Made by a program: the position numbers and the translations under genes
Part shown: positions 48,983 to 61,295 of the stretch, in pieces
Position numbering within the stretch: the stretch's first letter is position 1
Layout: every line of letters starts with the position of its first letter
The notes under the pieces: model-generated
Seen by the model: the letters and a program-made list of their open reading frames with translations, nothing else
The model's database searches: none
What the model was told of the DNA's origin: nothing
Origin: Ziziphus jujuba
Taxonomy: Eukaryota; Streptophyta; Magnoliopsida; Rosales; Rhamnaceae
Direction: 5' to 3'
Length of the DNA stretch: 64,000 nt
NCBI RefSeq assembly: GCF_031755915.1
Contig: NC_083386.1
Span: 16,105,001 to 16,169,000 of the forward strand

Positions 48983-50303
48983 GAACTTTTCTTTGAAGAA
49001 AGACTCCTTTTCTAGCTGCTGCCTTCTTCATATGTGGTAGTGATTTCAATTTGCTTGTCATTTATTTATTATACGAAAAGGAGAAATATTTAAGAAGAGG
49101 GTTTTGTGGGCCATGAAAGTGAGATACATTCACTTGAAGAAAAAGGGAAGCATTTAACCCTGATTGTATTCTCAAAGCACTTCCCTTTGAAGTTACTTCA
49201 GTGTTGTCTGTGATCACTTATTAGTTTTTAATTAATCTATGTATCTTCTTCTGGTACCCAAATATATTATGGTTCTAAGAAAAGTTAGTTTGTCTTTGCT
49301 ATAATGTTTCTATGGGCTCTTTTATAATTGTTATTCTTATTGTTATTGTTTTGTTTCTTGCTAAAGTTCTATAGGCCTAAAAGATCTATATCCTTCTTCT
49401 ATTTATAAAAAAAGACAAATGTAAAAGAAAGAAAAGTTATCTAATCGTAAAGCTATTTAGAAAATTTCCAAAATTTGTGCAAAAACCAATAAAAAAGTAG
49501 TGGGTTAAAAATCATACCATCCACATATGTTTTGGTATGGACATGGAAGTGTCCATCATCCGTGGTAAATAATTCCCAAATTAAAAATAAAAATCTATTC
49601 AACCTCTATATATGCTCAATAATTCCCGAATTAATCAAATTTAATTTGGGTTAATTAATTTTTTGGTCAAAACAAAAAATATTTTATAACACAAAAGCCA
49701 AATTACAAAAGAATATTTCTTAACAAAATACAAGATTACATTAGAATATTTTTCAAGATATTAAAAATAGCACCAAACGTCAATCTTAGTCAACACCGAC
49801 AGGGCCTAGATTACCTTCCAATGGTCTAATTTTTGCAAATACTCTCGGACAATAATGTTAAATTTTTTTAATTGTCGAAAACAAATCAGCTTGTAATCCA
49901 AGGGTCATGTGAGGTTGCTGGTTGTATACCTTTTACATCACCATGAGAACATATGTTAAAATAACGTGTTACATGTTAATAACTTGTTTTTATTTTAAAA
50001 AATTTACTTAAAAAATAATTAAATAATTTAATTTCATAATAAAATATTTTTAATACATACATTAAACAACTTCAAAAGTTTATAATTGTACAAAATTAGT
50101 TCCAAAAAAGGAAAAAAGAAAATACCAAACACAAATTTACTACACATATCTATTCTTGTAATAAATGAAATATATAAAATAGAAAAAATTAAAAACATAA
50201 TGGTTGAAAATTTTATAATAACAATAGAAAAATATATAATAAATAATAGTTTTTTAAGTCCAAAATACCTTCTGAAAAATAACTTATTTTAATGGGTTGG
50301 CTC
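48873..50303 (+). repeat. segmental duplication, copy B1
   Basis: Second copy of 13312-14793. It starts at the end of an inverted LTR and joins directly to copy B2 at the CTCGTTAGAT junction (50301-50310), so about 10 kb present at 14.8-24.8 kb is missing between them. No gene other than the exon 4 fragment. Confidence 0.9.
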
Positions 50304-52415
50304 GTTAGATACCTTAATTTTTGATTCATTGATAACAAAGAGGTTGTGAAGGGACGATAAACTATGCAGGTCACAAGTATTCACATGTTATTAACACTCG
50401 CAATAGAAAAAACAAGAAAAACATAAATAAAATAGATTAGAAGAAAATATTACTTTTGAAGATTTGCTAAGAAAAACTGCTTCACCTTTGAGAAAGAAAT
50501 ATTAAAGTGACAGTTTTGAAGCAAATTGTGTTCTAGGTATAATATTATAGGGAATAAAATTTTGGAGCAAAATGAAAAAAAAAAGCACAAAAAAAAGGCA
50601 AAAAAAAGTATTAAAGTATGAAAAAAAATATATATATAAAATAGCGTATTTTGTATTCCTTTATTTTAGGGAATATAACTTTCTAGAAGGAATACTTTTT
50701 ATTTTATTTTAAAGAATTAGACAATTTTTTATTTTAAAGAATTCGAATTTTATAGAAATAGATATGGCAAATTTTAAAAATCCAATCAAATAAAGAGATA
50801 TCAAGATTTTAGAAATGCTGATTATATTCTATCATTTATTTCATAAACCAAACGTGTCTTTAGTTCCATTTGGTAACATGTTTAATTTTTATTTTATTTT
50901 TTTATACCTAATTATTTATAATTTTTTTGTGCAAAGCTTTTATTAATAGTAGTTTAAGGTTGTTAGACATCTTAAATAAATGAAAAATAAAATAAAATAA
51001 AATAAAAACAAAATCAAGACAATTTGAATTTGTGTTCAATTTTTTGGTTCCCTTAACTTTAATACATTATAGTTAACTTTTTAAGCAACACGCTCAATTC
51101 ATCAAAAAAGTTTTTAAAAAAAAGCCTAAAAGAAATAAAATACTTTTTAATTTGATTAAAAAAAAGAAGAAATCAAGTACTTAATTTTTTTTTTTTCGGG
51201 GAAAGCCATACTTACAAAGTAGTTTGTTTCTTTTAATTAAAAAGTTTTTGCCTTAAACTAAAAAGATATTTTAATGGCACAAATATTTAATAAATCTAAT
51301 AAGATTGGTCTTAGGAAATTGATAAAAAAATTAATATGATTTCATTTCTTTATTTCAAATTTTTATTTTGAGAATTGCGTTATGACAATTAATATTGGGT
51401 GATAATCAATTTCTTGTCATTGCCCATCTTACTTTATCAAACTAATATTATAAGAAAGTTTAATATATATATATATATATATATTTTTGCAGAAATAACA
51501 ATCAAATTAAAAATCATAACCTGATTCTATATATTTTATTTCTTTTTTTTTTTTTATAATCCAATTCTTTTTTTTTTTTTTTTTTGAAAGCCATAACCTG
51601 ATTTTTTATATTATAGTTTTAAAGAATATGTTACTGGTAAGGTTAAAAATATGAAGTTTTTAATTGAAGAAAAAAAAATTGTCCATTTTGCATGTTTATT
51701 TTGAAGGATAATTATGTCAGACATAAATCTTGAATAAATCTTACTTGATCCTTACACAAACGTTTTATTAAGTTAAAAAAAAAAAAATCAGATTTAATGC
51801 CTTTATTCAAAATTTTCTTGTGAGCATTGCCATCACCATTAATATCAGGTGAGAATCAATTTTTAATAACTAGATAGCTACCAACTTTATTTTGCTTTTT
51901 GTTTTTATGTTTTTGATTTTTTGCGGAGAATTGATTGTGACAAAGTTATAATCTAGTTTGATTAATTAATAATCTTTTATTATTAGGAGCTTCCATGGTT
52001 CATTGATAAGCAAAAAGCCCAATTCAAAACCACAAAAAAATAAAAAAATAAAAAAAAAATCCAAAAGAAAAAAATAAATAAAAGCCAAACGATTAATAAC
52101 ATATTTGGTTTTTTGTTTTTTCAATACCTGATTGTATATAATTTTTATTTTGTCAAATTATTAGTTTGTTAAATATCTTAAACAACTATAAATTTGAAGG
52201 AAAAATAAAAATAAAAATAAAAATAAAAGATAACATAATTTGAATTTGTATTCAATATATATATATATATATTATTTTTTTGTTAACTTACATACCTAAT
52301 AAATTCTAATGATTACATATAACGAGATAAAGAAAAATAATATATAATTTAATTAAAACTAAAAGCTAATTAACTTAACAAATAAAGTAGTTTTTTTTTT
52401 AAAAAATTTTTGGAA

Positions 52416-52446
<31 letters not shown>

Positions 52447-52572
52447 GGGTAGCTATTTTTTGTATAATACCATTAACTAACATATTTTTGTCTTAAACTA
52501 GACTGACATTTTAAAGAGACAAGTATGTAATGAACAAAAAAAACTAATGAAACCAAGACTGGTCTAACGAAA

Positions 52573-52603
<31 letters not shown>

Positions 52604-53304
52604 TATATATATATATATATATAGAATTTCTTTCCTTTATTAAAAAAATTTAATTTGAGAATTGCTGTGACAATTTAATATTGGTTGACAATCAGTTTCT
52701 GGTCACTGTCCACCTCACTCTATCACTCTAATATAATAATAAAGTTTTACTCAATATTGTTTTTTTTTTGGCAGAAATAACAAAAATTTACTATAATTTA
52801 ATGAAGATCCAAAACCAATCTTATGAAAACAAATTTATTAAAAAAAAAAACAAAAGAATAACAGTTTACACATTGTACCTTCTCCCCCCCCCCCCCCGCC
52901 CGCCGGGGGAAAATCATAACCTCATTATGTTATGAGGTTAAAAGTATGAGGCTTATTAAATAAAATTTTGTTGGTTGTGATTTTAAGAATGGTTTCCTTT
53001 TTTTTTAAGGGTAATTTTGTCAAAACAATGGTTTCCTTTTTTCTTGAAGGGTAATTTTGTCAAAACAATGGTTTCCTTTTTTACAGCCGCGTTATTTTTC
53101 ATGGTTCCTTATACATATCATGCTTCAAATATTTTCCGCCTTTTCTTCTTCTGCAATACTTATTCTTTCCTTTCTTCTTCATTTCCTCCAGTTCTTCTTC
53201 AATTTGTTCTTTCTTCTTCATCTCCTCCAGTTCTTCTTCAGTTTTTTCTGTTGGATTTTGCAAAAAGTTGGTTTTCTGCATTGGATTTAATCAAAATTAT
53301 ATGA

Positions 53305-54057
53305 ATGGCGATTAGTGTGGAAGTGTCCCAAAGCCGCTCTCTGCCTTGGTCGACTGAGCTGCCTTCGAGTGGAATATTCCTCAACGTCTCTCTGAACCAG
53401 ACTTTGAGACGAGAGCTTCGAACCACCCCCGGAGGCCTTGTTGTTCAAGTTTCTTCCTACCCTCTTGCTCCCCAACTCCACACGTCTCTCTTCTTGCCCA
53501 ACCATCTCCTTCGACAACGTCCCATCTTCCGCAACCACATCAATAACTTTCTCTCTCAAGTTTCTGGGTTTCGCCTCCCACACTCCTCCACTGATCGTCT
53601 CGCTTCTAATGTCTTAGCCGCGGCTTTGCTGCAGACAGGGCTGTTTTCCTTGGATGCTCAAGTGGATCTAGTTGTTAGATCATCAGAACTGGTCGTTGAT
53701 CCTGATTTGGTTTCCAACGGTAATATGCCACATGGTGATGATCATCGCAACTTTCAGTTCATTGATGATCAGTTGATAATTGATCAGGCGCCCAGCAGAT
53801 TGCCATCGTCATCGGATTCAACAGGTTCAAGAACTCAGACTCAGACTGTTGATAGATTGAGGATGACTACCCATGAAAGAGTGGTTGCAGAGAATGGTGA
53901 CAATGGAGAGCTGGGTGGTTGCTGTATCTGCTTGGAGAAGTTCACTGCTGGAACTGAGTTAATCCGTTTTGGTTGTAAACATCTTTACCACCAAAACTGC
54001 ATTGTTAAGTGGCTGGAGAATCAAAATTCCTGTCCTCTGTGCAGGCGTCCATTGTAA
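53305..54057 (+). CDS. RING-H2 finger protein, intronless, copy B (250 aa)
   Basis: Identical in protein, and as far as I can see in DNA, to copy A at 27882-28634: one exon, 250 codons, C-terminal C3H2C3 RING (C206 to C246) and an N-terminal region of unknown function. A ubiquitin-ligase role is inferred from the finger alone. Its upstream region has the same tandem AATGGTTTCC units and pyrimidine-rich leader but is several percent diverged, with a much shorter poly-C tract, so expression of the two genes may differ. Complete coding identity between diverged flanks is unusual. Confidence 0.85.
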   Translation: MAISVEVSQSRSLPWSTELPSSGIFLNVSLNQTLRRELRTTPGGLVVQVSSYPLAPQLHTSLFLPNHLLRQRPIFRNHINNFLSQVSGFRLPHSSTDRLASNVLAAALLQTGLFSLDAQVDLVVRSSELVVDPDLVSNGNMPHGDDHRNFQFIDDQLIIDQAPSRLPSSSDSTGSRTQTQTVDRLRMTTHERVVAENGDNGELGGCCICLEKFTAGTELIRFGCKHLYHQNCIVKWLENQNSCPLCRRPL

Positions 54058-55290
54058 AGGATATGTTTAACTCTGTTTTTGTAATTTGGTTTTAGTTTTT
54101 TACTGTATATGCTCAAGATGTTGATAGATTATTATATAATAATTGTATGTTGGTTATAAGATTCATTACTTTCTTTGAATCGAATGCAAGAAGATGATTT
54201 TGTCAAATTTCTATTCTCAAGAAAGAAAATTTATATGCATTTATAATCTATATTTACATAGTTCAAACACTGATAGGGATCAAAAAAGAAAGAAAACTGA
54301 AAAATCAAACAACTACGGTCAATCTGCATCTGGGAGGAAATTTTCAGATTCTGAGTTTTGTACACTACTGATATGTCATTTTTTTTTCCCCCCTAATGAC
54401 CCTGCAAAGAGAAGAACAAAATAGCTTAGAAATTTTGGATATTTGAATGAGAGGAGATAGATGCAAAAATTCATGAACAGTATAATTATTGATAACTGAA
54501 ATTGCAACTAAACCAACCCCGGTATATAGAGAACTCAAATTTATTACCGAACTCAAACTTATTACTTAACATAGTAAAAGAAGTGAAATCTGCCTATGCT
54601 TTGTAAACCCCAATATATTGAGAACTCAAATTTATCACTTAAACATAGTAAAAGAAATTAAACCTGCCTATGCTTTATATTTTTCTCACTATAATCTAAT
54701 ATCTTAGCATAATATGGAAAGCAATCGAAGCTCAGTTTTCAGCTTGTCAGATTAGGAATTTTTTGTTGTCGACTAGGCCCCCCTGGTCTATACCAAAACC
54801 AGTATCAACAAAATTGTAAGTCAAACTCAACTGCAAGAGAAGATCAGATTTAGATGGTAATGTGATGATCAATTGATAAAGGATTAGATTCATACCCTGA
54901 TTTAATTAATCTGCTAGTACATGTCTTTGAGGAAACCCAATAGCACTATCCCCAACTTATGCGTGATCTTCCCCTGGTATGATGATCCGGATGAAAACTA
55001 TTGACTAACCCCTGGTGTAATTTGACATGCCCTTCCTCGTGCTGCATAACAATCAAACAGGCCAATAATGAGAAATAGAAGAGAATATGAGAAATAAATG
55101 AGAGAAGAGAGAAATATGTGAATCTAGTTTAGTCTATATGAACTGGCGAGAAGAACATAAATAAAGAGAATATGAGAAATAAATGAGAGAAGAGAGAGTA
55201 CTGAATAGAGGGATATTAAAACAGGACATGTAAAATGCGAAGAACAGAAGAACACAATAAGTTATGAGATGTCCCCAAACTGCAATGAAG
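54058..55290. other. 3' flank of RING gene B, no further gene seen
   Basis: Same content as 28635-29914. Virtually identical to copy A as far as about 55000, then carrying a local rearrangement near 55060-55130. Confidence 0.5.
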
Positions 55291-56729
55291 CTAACCGTTA
55301 CACAGCTTCATTCCCCTCCAAAACTGCAATATATGCAAGTGATATATTTCATTGAAATTCTTTTGACTAAATATGGGATCTGATAAGAAAAAAAAAAAAA
55401 AAAGGGGATGATGCTCCCTGAGCTATATATTCACCAACTGAATCTGTAACAAATGAAAATAATATGTGCGTTAGTGTCAAACATCAATGAATCGGTATCT
55501 TGCTTTTGGGAAAATGTTGCATTGAATCTGTCAACGTAGGATTATATAGTTTAAATTCTAAACTATAAACAACGCATTCATATCATGGAGGTCTAGCACG
55601 TGAACTTTAAATAAAATTGAGATATAAGAATGTTGGGATACACCGTGTAAGAAATGCTTGGACATTGAGACAGCAAGTAAGAAGATACATACAAGGACGT
55701 CTATGTAATGTCATAAGATGAAAGGCTGGAGCTTTGAAAAAAAAAGGAAAATCAAGATGTGAGGACAAGGCTTCTTGAGGGCTGAAATATACTTTACACC
55801 ATCTAATGCTGAAACAGGATAAACCTCTGTCACTAAATAAGATGGATATTATTCCCAGGCTATCTCTGGACTTGAACAACAATGATGAGAAATTGATATG
55901 CAGAATAACTTTACTCTTGACTGCTAAGTCTCTTGTGTGTGTCTTCATTCTTTAAACTTTTTGTTTTAATGCCAAAGCCTTAATTAGAGACTTTAAAATT
56001 TTATTTTCTCACTTCACCTTAACATTCTAAATGCTTTTTATATTTTCATTTCTGTGGTAATACCTTTGAGTAACCAGTTTTCAAACTAGAGTTGAATTTA
56101 GAAAGTTATTGAAGCGTGAATGTAATTTTATATGCTAATATGCTGAATCAGAACATTTTTCCATATCAATATGTAAGGTACATAATGTGCTTAACAAAAA
56201 TTCTAATTGGAATTATGAGGGACAGGTAGAAAAATTTATAAATCCATTTATTATGCAAGAAGGAAGTGCAGTTCACATCCATGTTGACGATAATCAATTT
56301 TTGTAGAAGAAACATGAAAAGTAAGGCTCACCTCAACAATTTTGGCACCAACATCACGTGTAGAAAATATCTGGAAGGTGCACATAGATTCTTATGTTAT
56401 CTTTGAAGGAAAAATGATTAAGAATTATAATCTCAAAAGAATGTTAAGAAAAATACAGCTGACAGAGATTTAACATCTTAGATTTTCCGCTGTAGTTTTA
56501 AAGTAAAGAATTAGAATACAAATACTACAACAAATCAAGTTCAAGGAAAAATGAAAAGAAACCTCAATTGACAAACATTTTCTATATGTTCATAACTCTA
56601 TTGGGTCATTAGCCCAGGCATATATAAAACTTCACCCCTCTGGGAATCATCCAGAATGTCCTGATTATTGATAAGGAAATGGAAAAACATAAAATAAGAT
56701 AAATAGATTGATATATATACATATATAGC

Positions 56730-56760
<31 letters not shown>

Positions 56761-56924
56761 TAATACTATTTCACAATTTTTTTATGTATCATATCAAAAA
56801 TCAGACAAAGATATGGGATTTCACAAGTCTAAAACTCTTACCTTCACCATTGCTTACTCATGAGAAATTTGGCCGCTGCAATTGTTGCCTTTTTGGCATC
56901 TTCAATATTTAATACTGTTCCAAC
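55291..56924 (-). pseudogene. KDPG/KHG aldolase pseudogene, copy B, without Copia
   Basis: Exon-like pieces at 56924-56842, 56660-56596, 56370-56332, 55824-about 55750, 55443-about 55404 and 55323-about 55291 mirror copy A with few substitutions. It shares the frame shift after AKFLMS, the stop ending the second piece, Glu at the Schiff-base lysine position and the TAA after GNEAV. The gene was therefore already dead before duplication. The site of the Copia insertion in copy A is an uninterrupted single CTCAC here at about 56010. Confidence 0.8.
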
Positions 56925-57811
56925 CTGCAGAGTATTTAGCAGCTTCAGAAATAGACACGCAAAACAGTGTAAAGGAAAATATAATTGAAACAAATTCATT
57001 CCACCTTTTATAGTGGTTAAAAAAAAATAAGAAAGAGAGAAACCCTTGGATTTTGAGCTTCTCATAGGATGCATATTCCTATGTATTGGTAACCAAAATT
57101 GGATACCTGAATGTATTCACCATGACCACTCCTAATGAACTACATATATCAAAGGTGCTGTCAGAAATAGATGTACTTCGTCCTGAACATTAAGCTCTTC
57201 CTCATGAACATGTTATCTTTTATGACTTCAATAACTGAACAAGATGGCTCTTTCTCATGATCACACGTTATTTTGCGTTCATATGGCAGTTTTACATGGA
57301 TAAAGTTTGGTTCTTTCTTGGGCTAAACACCTTGCCTCAGAGGCCGCAAAAATTAAAATAAGGGGAATTTGGCCCAATACCCCCATAGGACTGAGCTTCA
57401 TGAATTTTGCCCCCTCAATTCATTTCTTTTTTGATCTACCCCTCCAATCTTTTTAAATCCCAAAATACCCTTATGTTTTTTTTTTTATATGTTTTTTTCT
57501 TTCCTTTCTTCGACTTTTCCCCTCCATCTCTTTATCCATAACCATACCTTAGGAGCCCTCTGTTTCCTTTCATGAATCGGCCGGATTGTAAGCGTGGAGA
57601 CTGCGCGTTTTGAAGGAGATGGTGAAGAGGCGACTCAGAGAGAAAACTGCAGGATTTTAAAGAGCCCTAGGAGCAGAAGCAGAAGCAACAGGTAGGCAAC
57701 AGCTCTAATTTTGATTTTCTTTTAGTGGTTTTGGGAATTTTTTTTTTTTGGGAGAAATTGTGAAAGTTGTGTTCTGTTTTTTTTTTTTTTTTTTAATAAC
57801 GGTGGTGGTAG

Positions 57812-57906
57812 GCATTTCTTGCTGAGAGATATGTATGATGATATGATGCTGGATGGAGTACAGCCAACTAGGGATACATTCCATTCTGTCATCAGTTAGT
57901 GGAAAG
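57812..57906 (+). pseudogene. exon-like fragment, PPR-protein-like
   Basis: After an AG acceptor the frame reads HFLLRDMYDDMMLDGVQPTR, then DTFHSVIS and TAG. The phrase resembles a segment of mitochondrial-type pentatricopeptide-repeat proteins (MxxDGVxPTxxTFxSxI is the PPR helix pattern). Only about one repeat is present and a stop follows, so it is a fragment rather than a gene. Confidence 0.5.
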
Positions 57907-57981
57907 GTGCTTTCATGTTTGTTATCATGGACTTTCATTCTTTCTGGAATTTTCCGTTTGCTTGATTTTGTTTTGTTGCAG

Positions 57982-58086
57982 GTGGATAAGCAAAATGCTC
58001 ATTTCTTTGGTGTTACGATCAACGAGCAACAAGCCGAGTGTGGTATTGTAGTAAGAGTTACTTCAAATGCACAAAGCAAATTTAAG
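57982..58086 (+). pseudogene. exon-like fragment, 35 codons, unidentified
   Basis: Bounded by TTGCAG and GTATGT, with an open frame of exactly 35 codons starting VDKQNAHFFGVTINEQQ. Clean splice sites and an unbiased sequence suggest a true exon of a host gene. I do not recognise the parent protein. Confidence 0.5.
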
Positions 58087-58144
58087 GTATGTATATTTCA
58101 TATTTTTGCATTTACATTGTTTATATACCATGTTTGATGACTAT

Positions 58145-58182
<38 letters not shown>

Positions 58183-58243
58183 CATTTTCTTTTGTGTTGC
58201 TGATGTGATATTAAATTTATAATCTAATTGCTTTATTTTCCAG

Positions 58244-58294
58244 TTACTTTATTTCGAGCAAGATGTGAATGGCGGTTATGGTTTGGCCCTACAG
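58244..58294 (+). pseudogene. exon-like fragment, 17 codons, unidentified
   Basis: Bounded by TTCCAG and GTACCA. The open frame LLYFEQDVNGGYGLALQ has 17 codons, in the same phase as the preceding fragment, so the two can be spliced in frame. Confidence 0.45.
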
Positions 58295-59036
58295 GTACCA
58301 TATCTTCTTTCCTATTGTGTCTCCAATCCATTTTCCATTTTATAGTGCATATGATTTTTGCATTCTGAAAGCTGTCATGATTGTTTAAAAAATTTGAAGC
58401 ATAGATGGAGTCAACAGTGCCAATGATCATATACAATTGGTAGAAATGTTTTGTAATACTCTTGTCATGTTAAACTTTCTGCTGTTATATCCTTCAATTT
58501 CTAAGTACTATGCGTCTCTAATTTATTTTCAAAGCATAAAATTGTGGCTGTGAAATTGTGATTTTGAATATCACACATGGGTAGAACTTAAAATTAGTAA
58601 CCTACCTGGGAATGTGACAATGATGCTCAACTTCTCTTTTCAAGTGAATGTCATTGCATTGTTTCAAGTGGTCAAGTGGTATTGGTGTGGCATTTCAATG
58701 TATTTCTGTTCAGTCCTCTGACCTCATTCCCAAGGGCTTTCTTACTTGCAATTTGACTACAATCCTTTAAACAATTGACTTATATAATTGTACTATGATT
58801 TTATGTAGCATGCTTCTTTTTATTTTACTTTGGTTCAGCAAATCTTTACCTTTAGTCAATAATTTTGTCATATGGATATGCTTTTTTTCCCCCCACCCCT
58901 CATCAAGCCATCTAAATTTCAATATATATCATTGACACACAAAAATCATGACAGTCAATTGCCTATTTAATTAAAATTCATTTAGCAGAATCTCTTCCTT
59001 TGCACATGCATTTGACATTAGTGTGGTCTACAGATG

Positions 59037-59260
59037 GATAATTGATCCTCCTCTGGAGGTCATTGTACCATCAAAACGCACACCATGGCCTGATGCCCCT
59101 CCTGAACTCCCTACCAATGAAAATGTTGGGCATCCAAGAGCATGCTGTAAAGCATCCTACAAAGACTCGCACATCTAGATCAAAGAGACGAAGCAAGAGA
59201 AAGCATGACACAAGAACGGTGGACACACAGGTTGCTTCAAAGCATTCTGAACAAATTTGA
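59037..59260 (+). pseudogene. terminal exon-like fragment with frame change
   Basis: After CTACAG, one frame reads WIIDPPLEVIVPSKRTPWPD and continues to a stop near 59177. A second frame carries a basic tail (TSRSKRRSKRKHD) that ends at a TGA at 59258-59260. The switch suggests a small indel in an originally continuous exon. Sequence to about 59700 looks like a 3' UTR. The parent gene is not identified. Confidence 0.4.
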
Positions 59261-60786
59261 AAATCTTAGCACGAAGACGGCTAGAGATGCATGCTGCTGT
59301 GTGAATTTTAGGCATCATTCTTCAGCATCATAAAAAAATTTGAATTGCAAAGGCTTATTAGCACAGAGGCAGATGGCCTAACCTGGTATATGTGAAAAGA
59401 ATCCTTCACGCTGGGCCAGTTGATAGTAGGCATTGGAGTTTGAATTTTCACTTAATTTTTCACAAATTTTTTCTTTCTTTTATATATTTTTGTTTGGGAT
59501 ATCAGGATTCTGGTTCAGCATGAGGTATGCCAGCAAAGTCTTGCCGTGTCTGCTACCTTGTAGGACTTTGTATCCAATATGTTTCGAATCTTATACATAA
59601 TCTTGGAACATAGGAATTATAGAGTTGTGTTCAGCTGGATTTTCGTAGAAAAAAAGATACCAAAATGTAATAAACGAAAAAGAAAAAAAAAAAGGAAACT
59701 TCCATATTTGTGAAAGGATCCAATTTCTTCCATATTCAGATTTTGTTTTTAGTTTTTGTACTTGATTCTCATGTCAATATGATGTGTAAGGATCCAATTT
59801 CATTATTAAATTATCCATATTATTTGATATGTGGAGAAGCAATAAATAAGAAGGATGATAATTTAAATGGATGGTATCAATCACTTTTACATGAATGGCT
59901 CCATGGTAGTATGTCCAAATGAGACTTGTTAGGAGGGAATTAATTGTCTGGCTTTTGTAAACTATTTAAATACATGGATACCTATGAAAGTGTAAAGTAA
60001 AAATAACAGCTTTCTCATTGATTGTCTCGAATACAGGTGATAATATTAAAACAACTTTTTTGACCATCCCTCATTTCTATCTACCCCATTAACTTCTGTC
60101 CTGCTACCACATTAAATGTATACTGTGTCTTCCTCTCTCTTTCTCTTTTGTTGGTTGGGTACCTTTCAGCCTTCTTTCTTTGCATTGACAAACATTGCAG
60201 AAAATCCCAAAATCTCTTCAGTTCAGTTCACTCTCCCTGCATCATCTGAAAATATTCATTGTGGAGCCCATACACTTCAAAAGGATGTAATTAAATTGTA
60301 CGTTTCTGCAGATCGGAGTTAACGATTACCTGGTATGTGGATATATATACATATATATATACATAATTTGGCTTTATGCTACTTCTTTACATAATTTTTT
60401 TTATCATTTATAATAAATTTTTTCCATCTTAATGTTTTGAAATCATGAACTCCCAATAGTAAACATAAATGGCTTAATAAGTAAGCCAAAAAATAAATAC
60501 AATATACTTCATATTAATTGATTTTACGAAAAAAATTTCCTAAAATATATTTTACGTATAGGTGATAGATAAAGTCAAAATCAAATAATGACTTAGCCTT
60601 ATCACAATACTAGTAGTGAGGAAAAAGTATGAATTGGTACGAACAAAGGAGGCGTTATAAACTATGAACAAAAAATTAAATATAATATTATAAAAATGAA
60701 TCAAAAATGTTTTGTTTGAATTCACAGAAAGATGATATCGAGGTCAAATTTAGAGCATTAGACCTTTCAATGGATCGATTTAATTA

Positions 60787-60828
<42 letters not shown>

Positions 60829-61295
60829 TAGCCTAAGAATAAGAATTTAATTAGTCAATATTGTATTAAAAAAATAACATTTACATGGTCAGAAAGGGAA
60901 AACATTGACCAACTACAAAACTCGTTTGTCTTCTCTTTCCAGCATCTAGTACCTTCTATCAGATTTCACAGGGTGTGTTATAAATATAAATATGCGTACA
61001 TATATGGCAACATTTTTCCCTTAATCAGCATTTGTACTCATTTACATAAAATGCATTCCTATTTTATCTTTACTCATTTACTGAAAATGCATTTGTATTT
61101 GTATTTAAAATGCTATTCCAGTAGGCGTTAATAACATAATTGTTTGGCTTATTTTATGTACTCATTTACTAAAAATGTATTTGTATTTTTTCATTACTTT
61201 TGCTTTAGGATTATAGTTAAACCTTCCAGCAAAGATTCTACGATTGCAGAAGTAGATACTTAGTATGTTTTGAATTGGTAAACTCTTTGTGCTCA
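59261..61295. other. non-coding stretch between captured fragments and transposase
   Basis: 59261-60320 is moderately complex and may be the captured gene's 3' region. 60320-61295 is AT-rich with an AT microsatellite at about 60790-60822. No supported coding frame. The transposase promoter would lie in the last few hundred bases. Confidence 0.4.

Larger units (their letters stand above)
50304..57361 (+). repeat. segmental duplication, copy B2
   Basis: Second copy of 24804-38613 without the Copia element. It ends at 57361, where the Mutator-like terminus starts. 50304-52880 is AT-rich, gene-free and the most diverged part. A short 3' flank segment at about 55060-55130 is rearranged relative to 29645-29740. 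Confidence 0.92.

Noticed and set aside
61275..61295. Upstream extension of the transposase frame
   Set aside because: The first codon at 61275 is TTG, not ATG; the first ATG in frame is at 61296.
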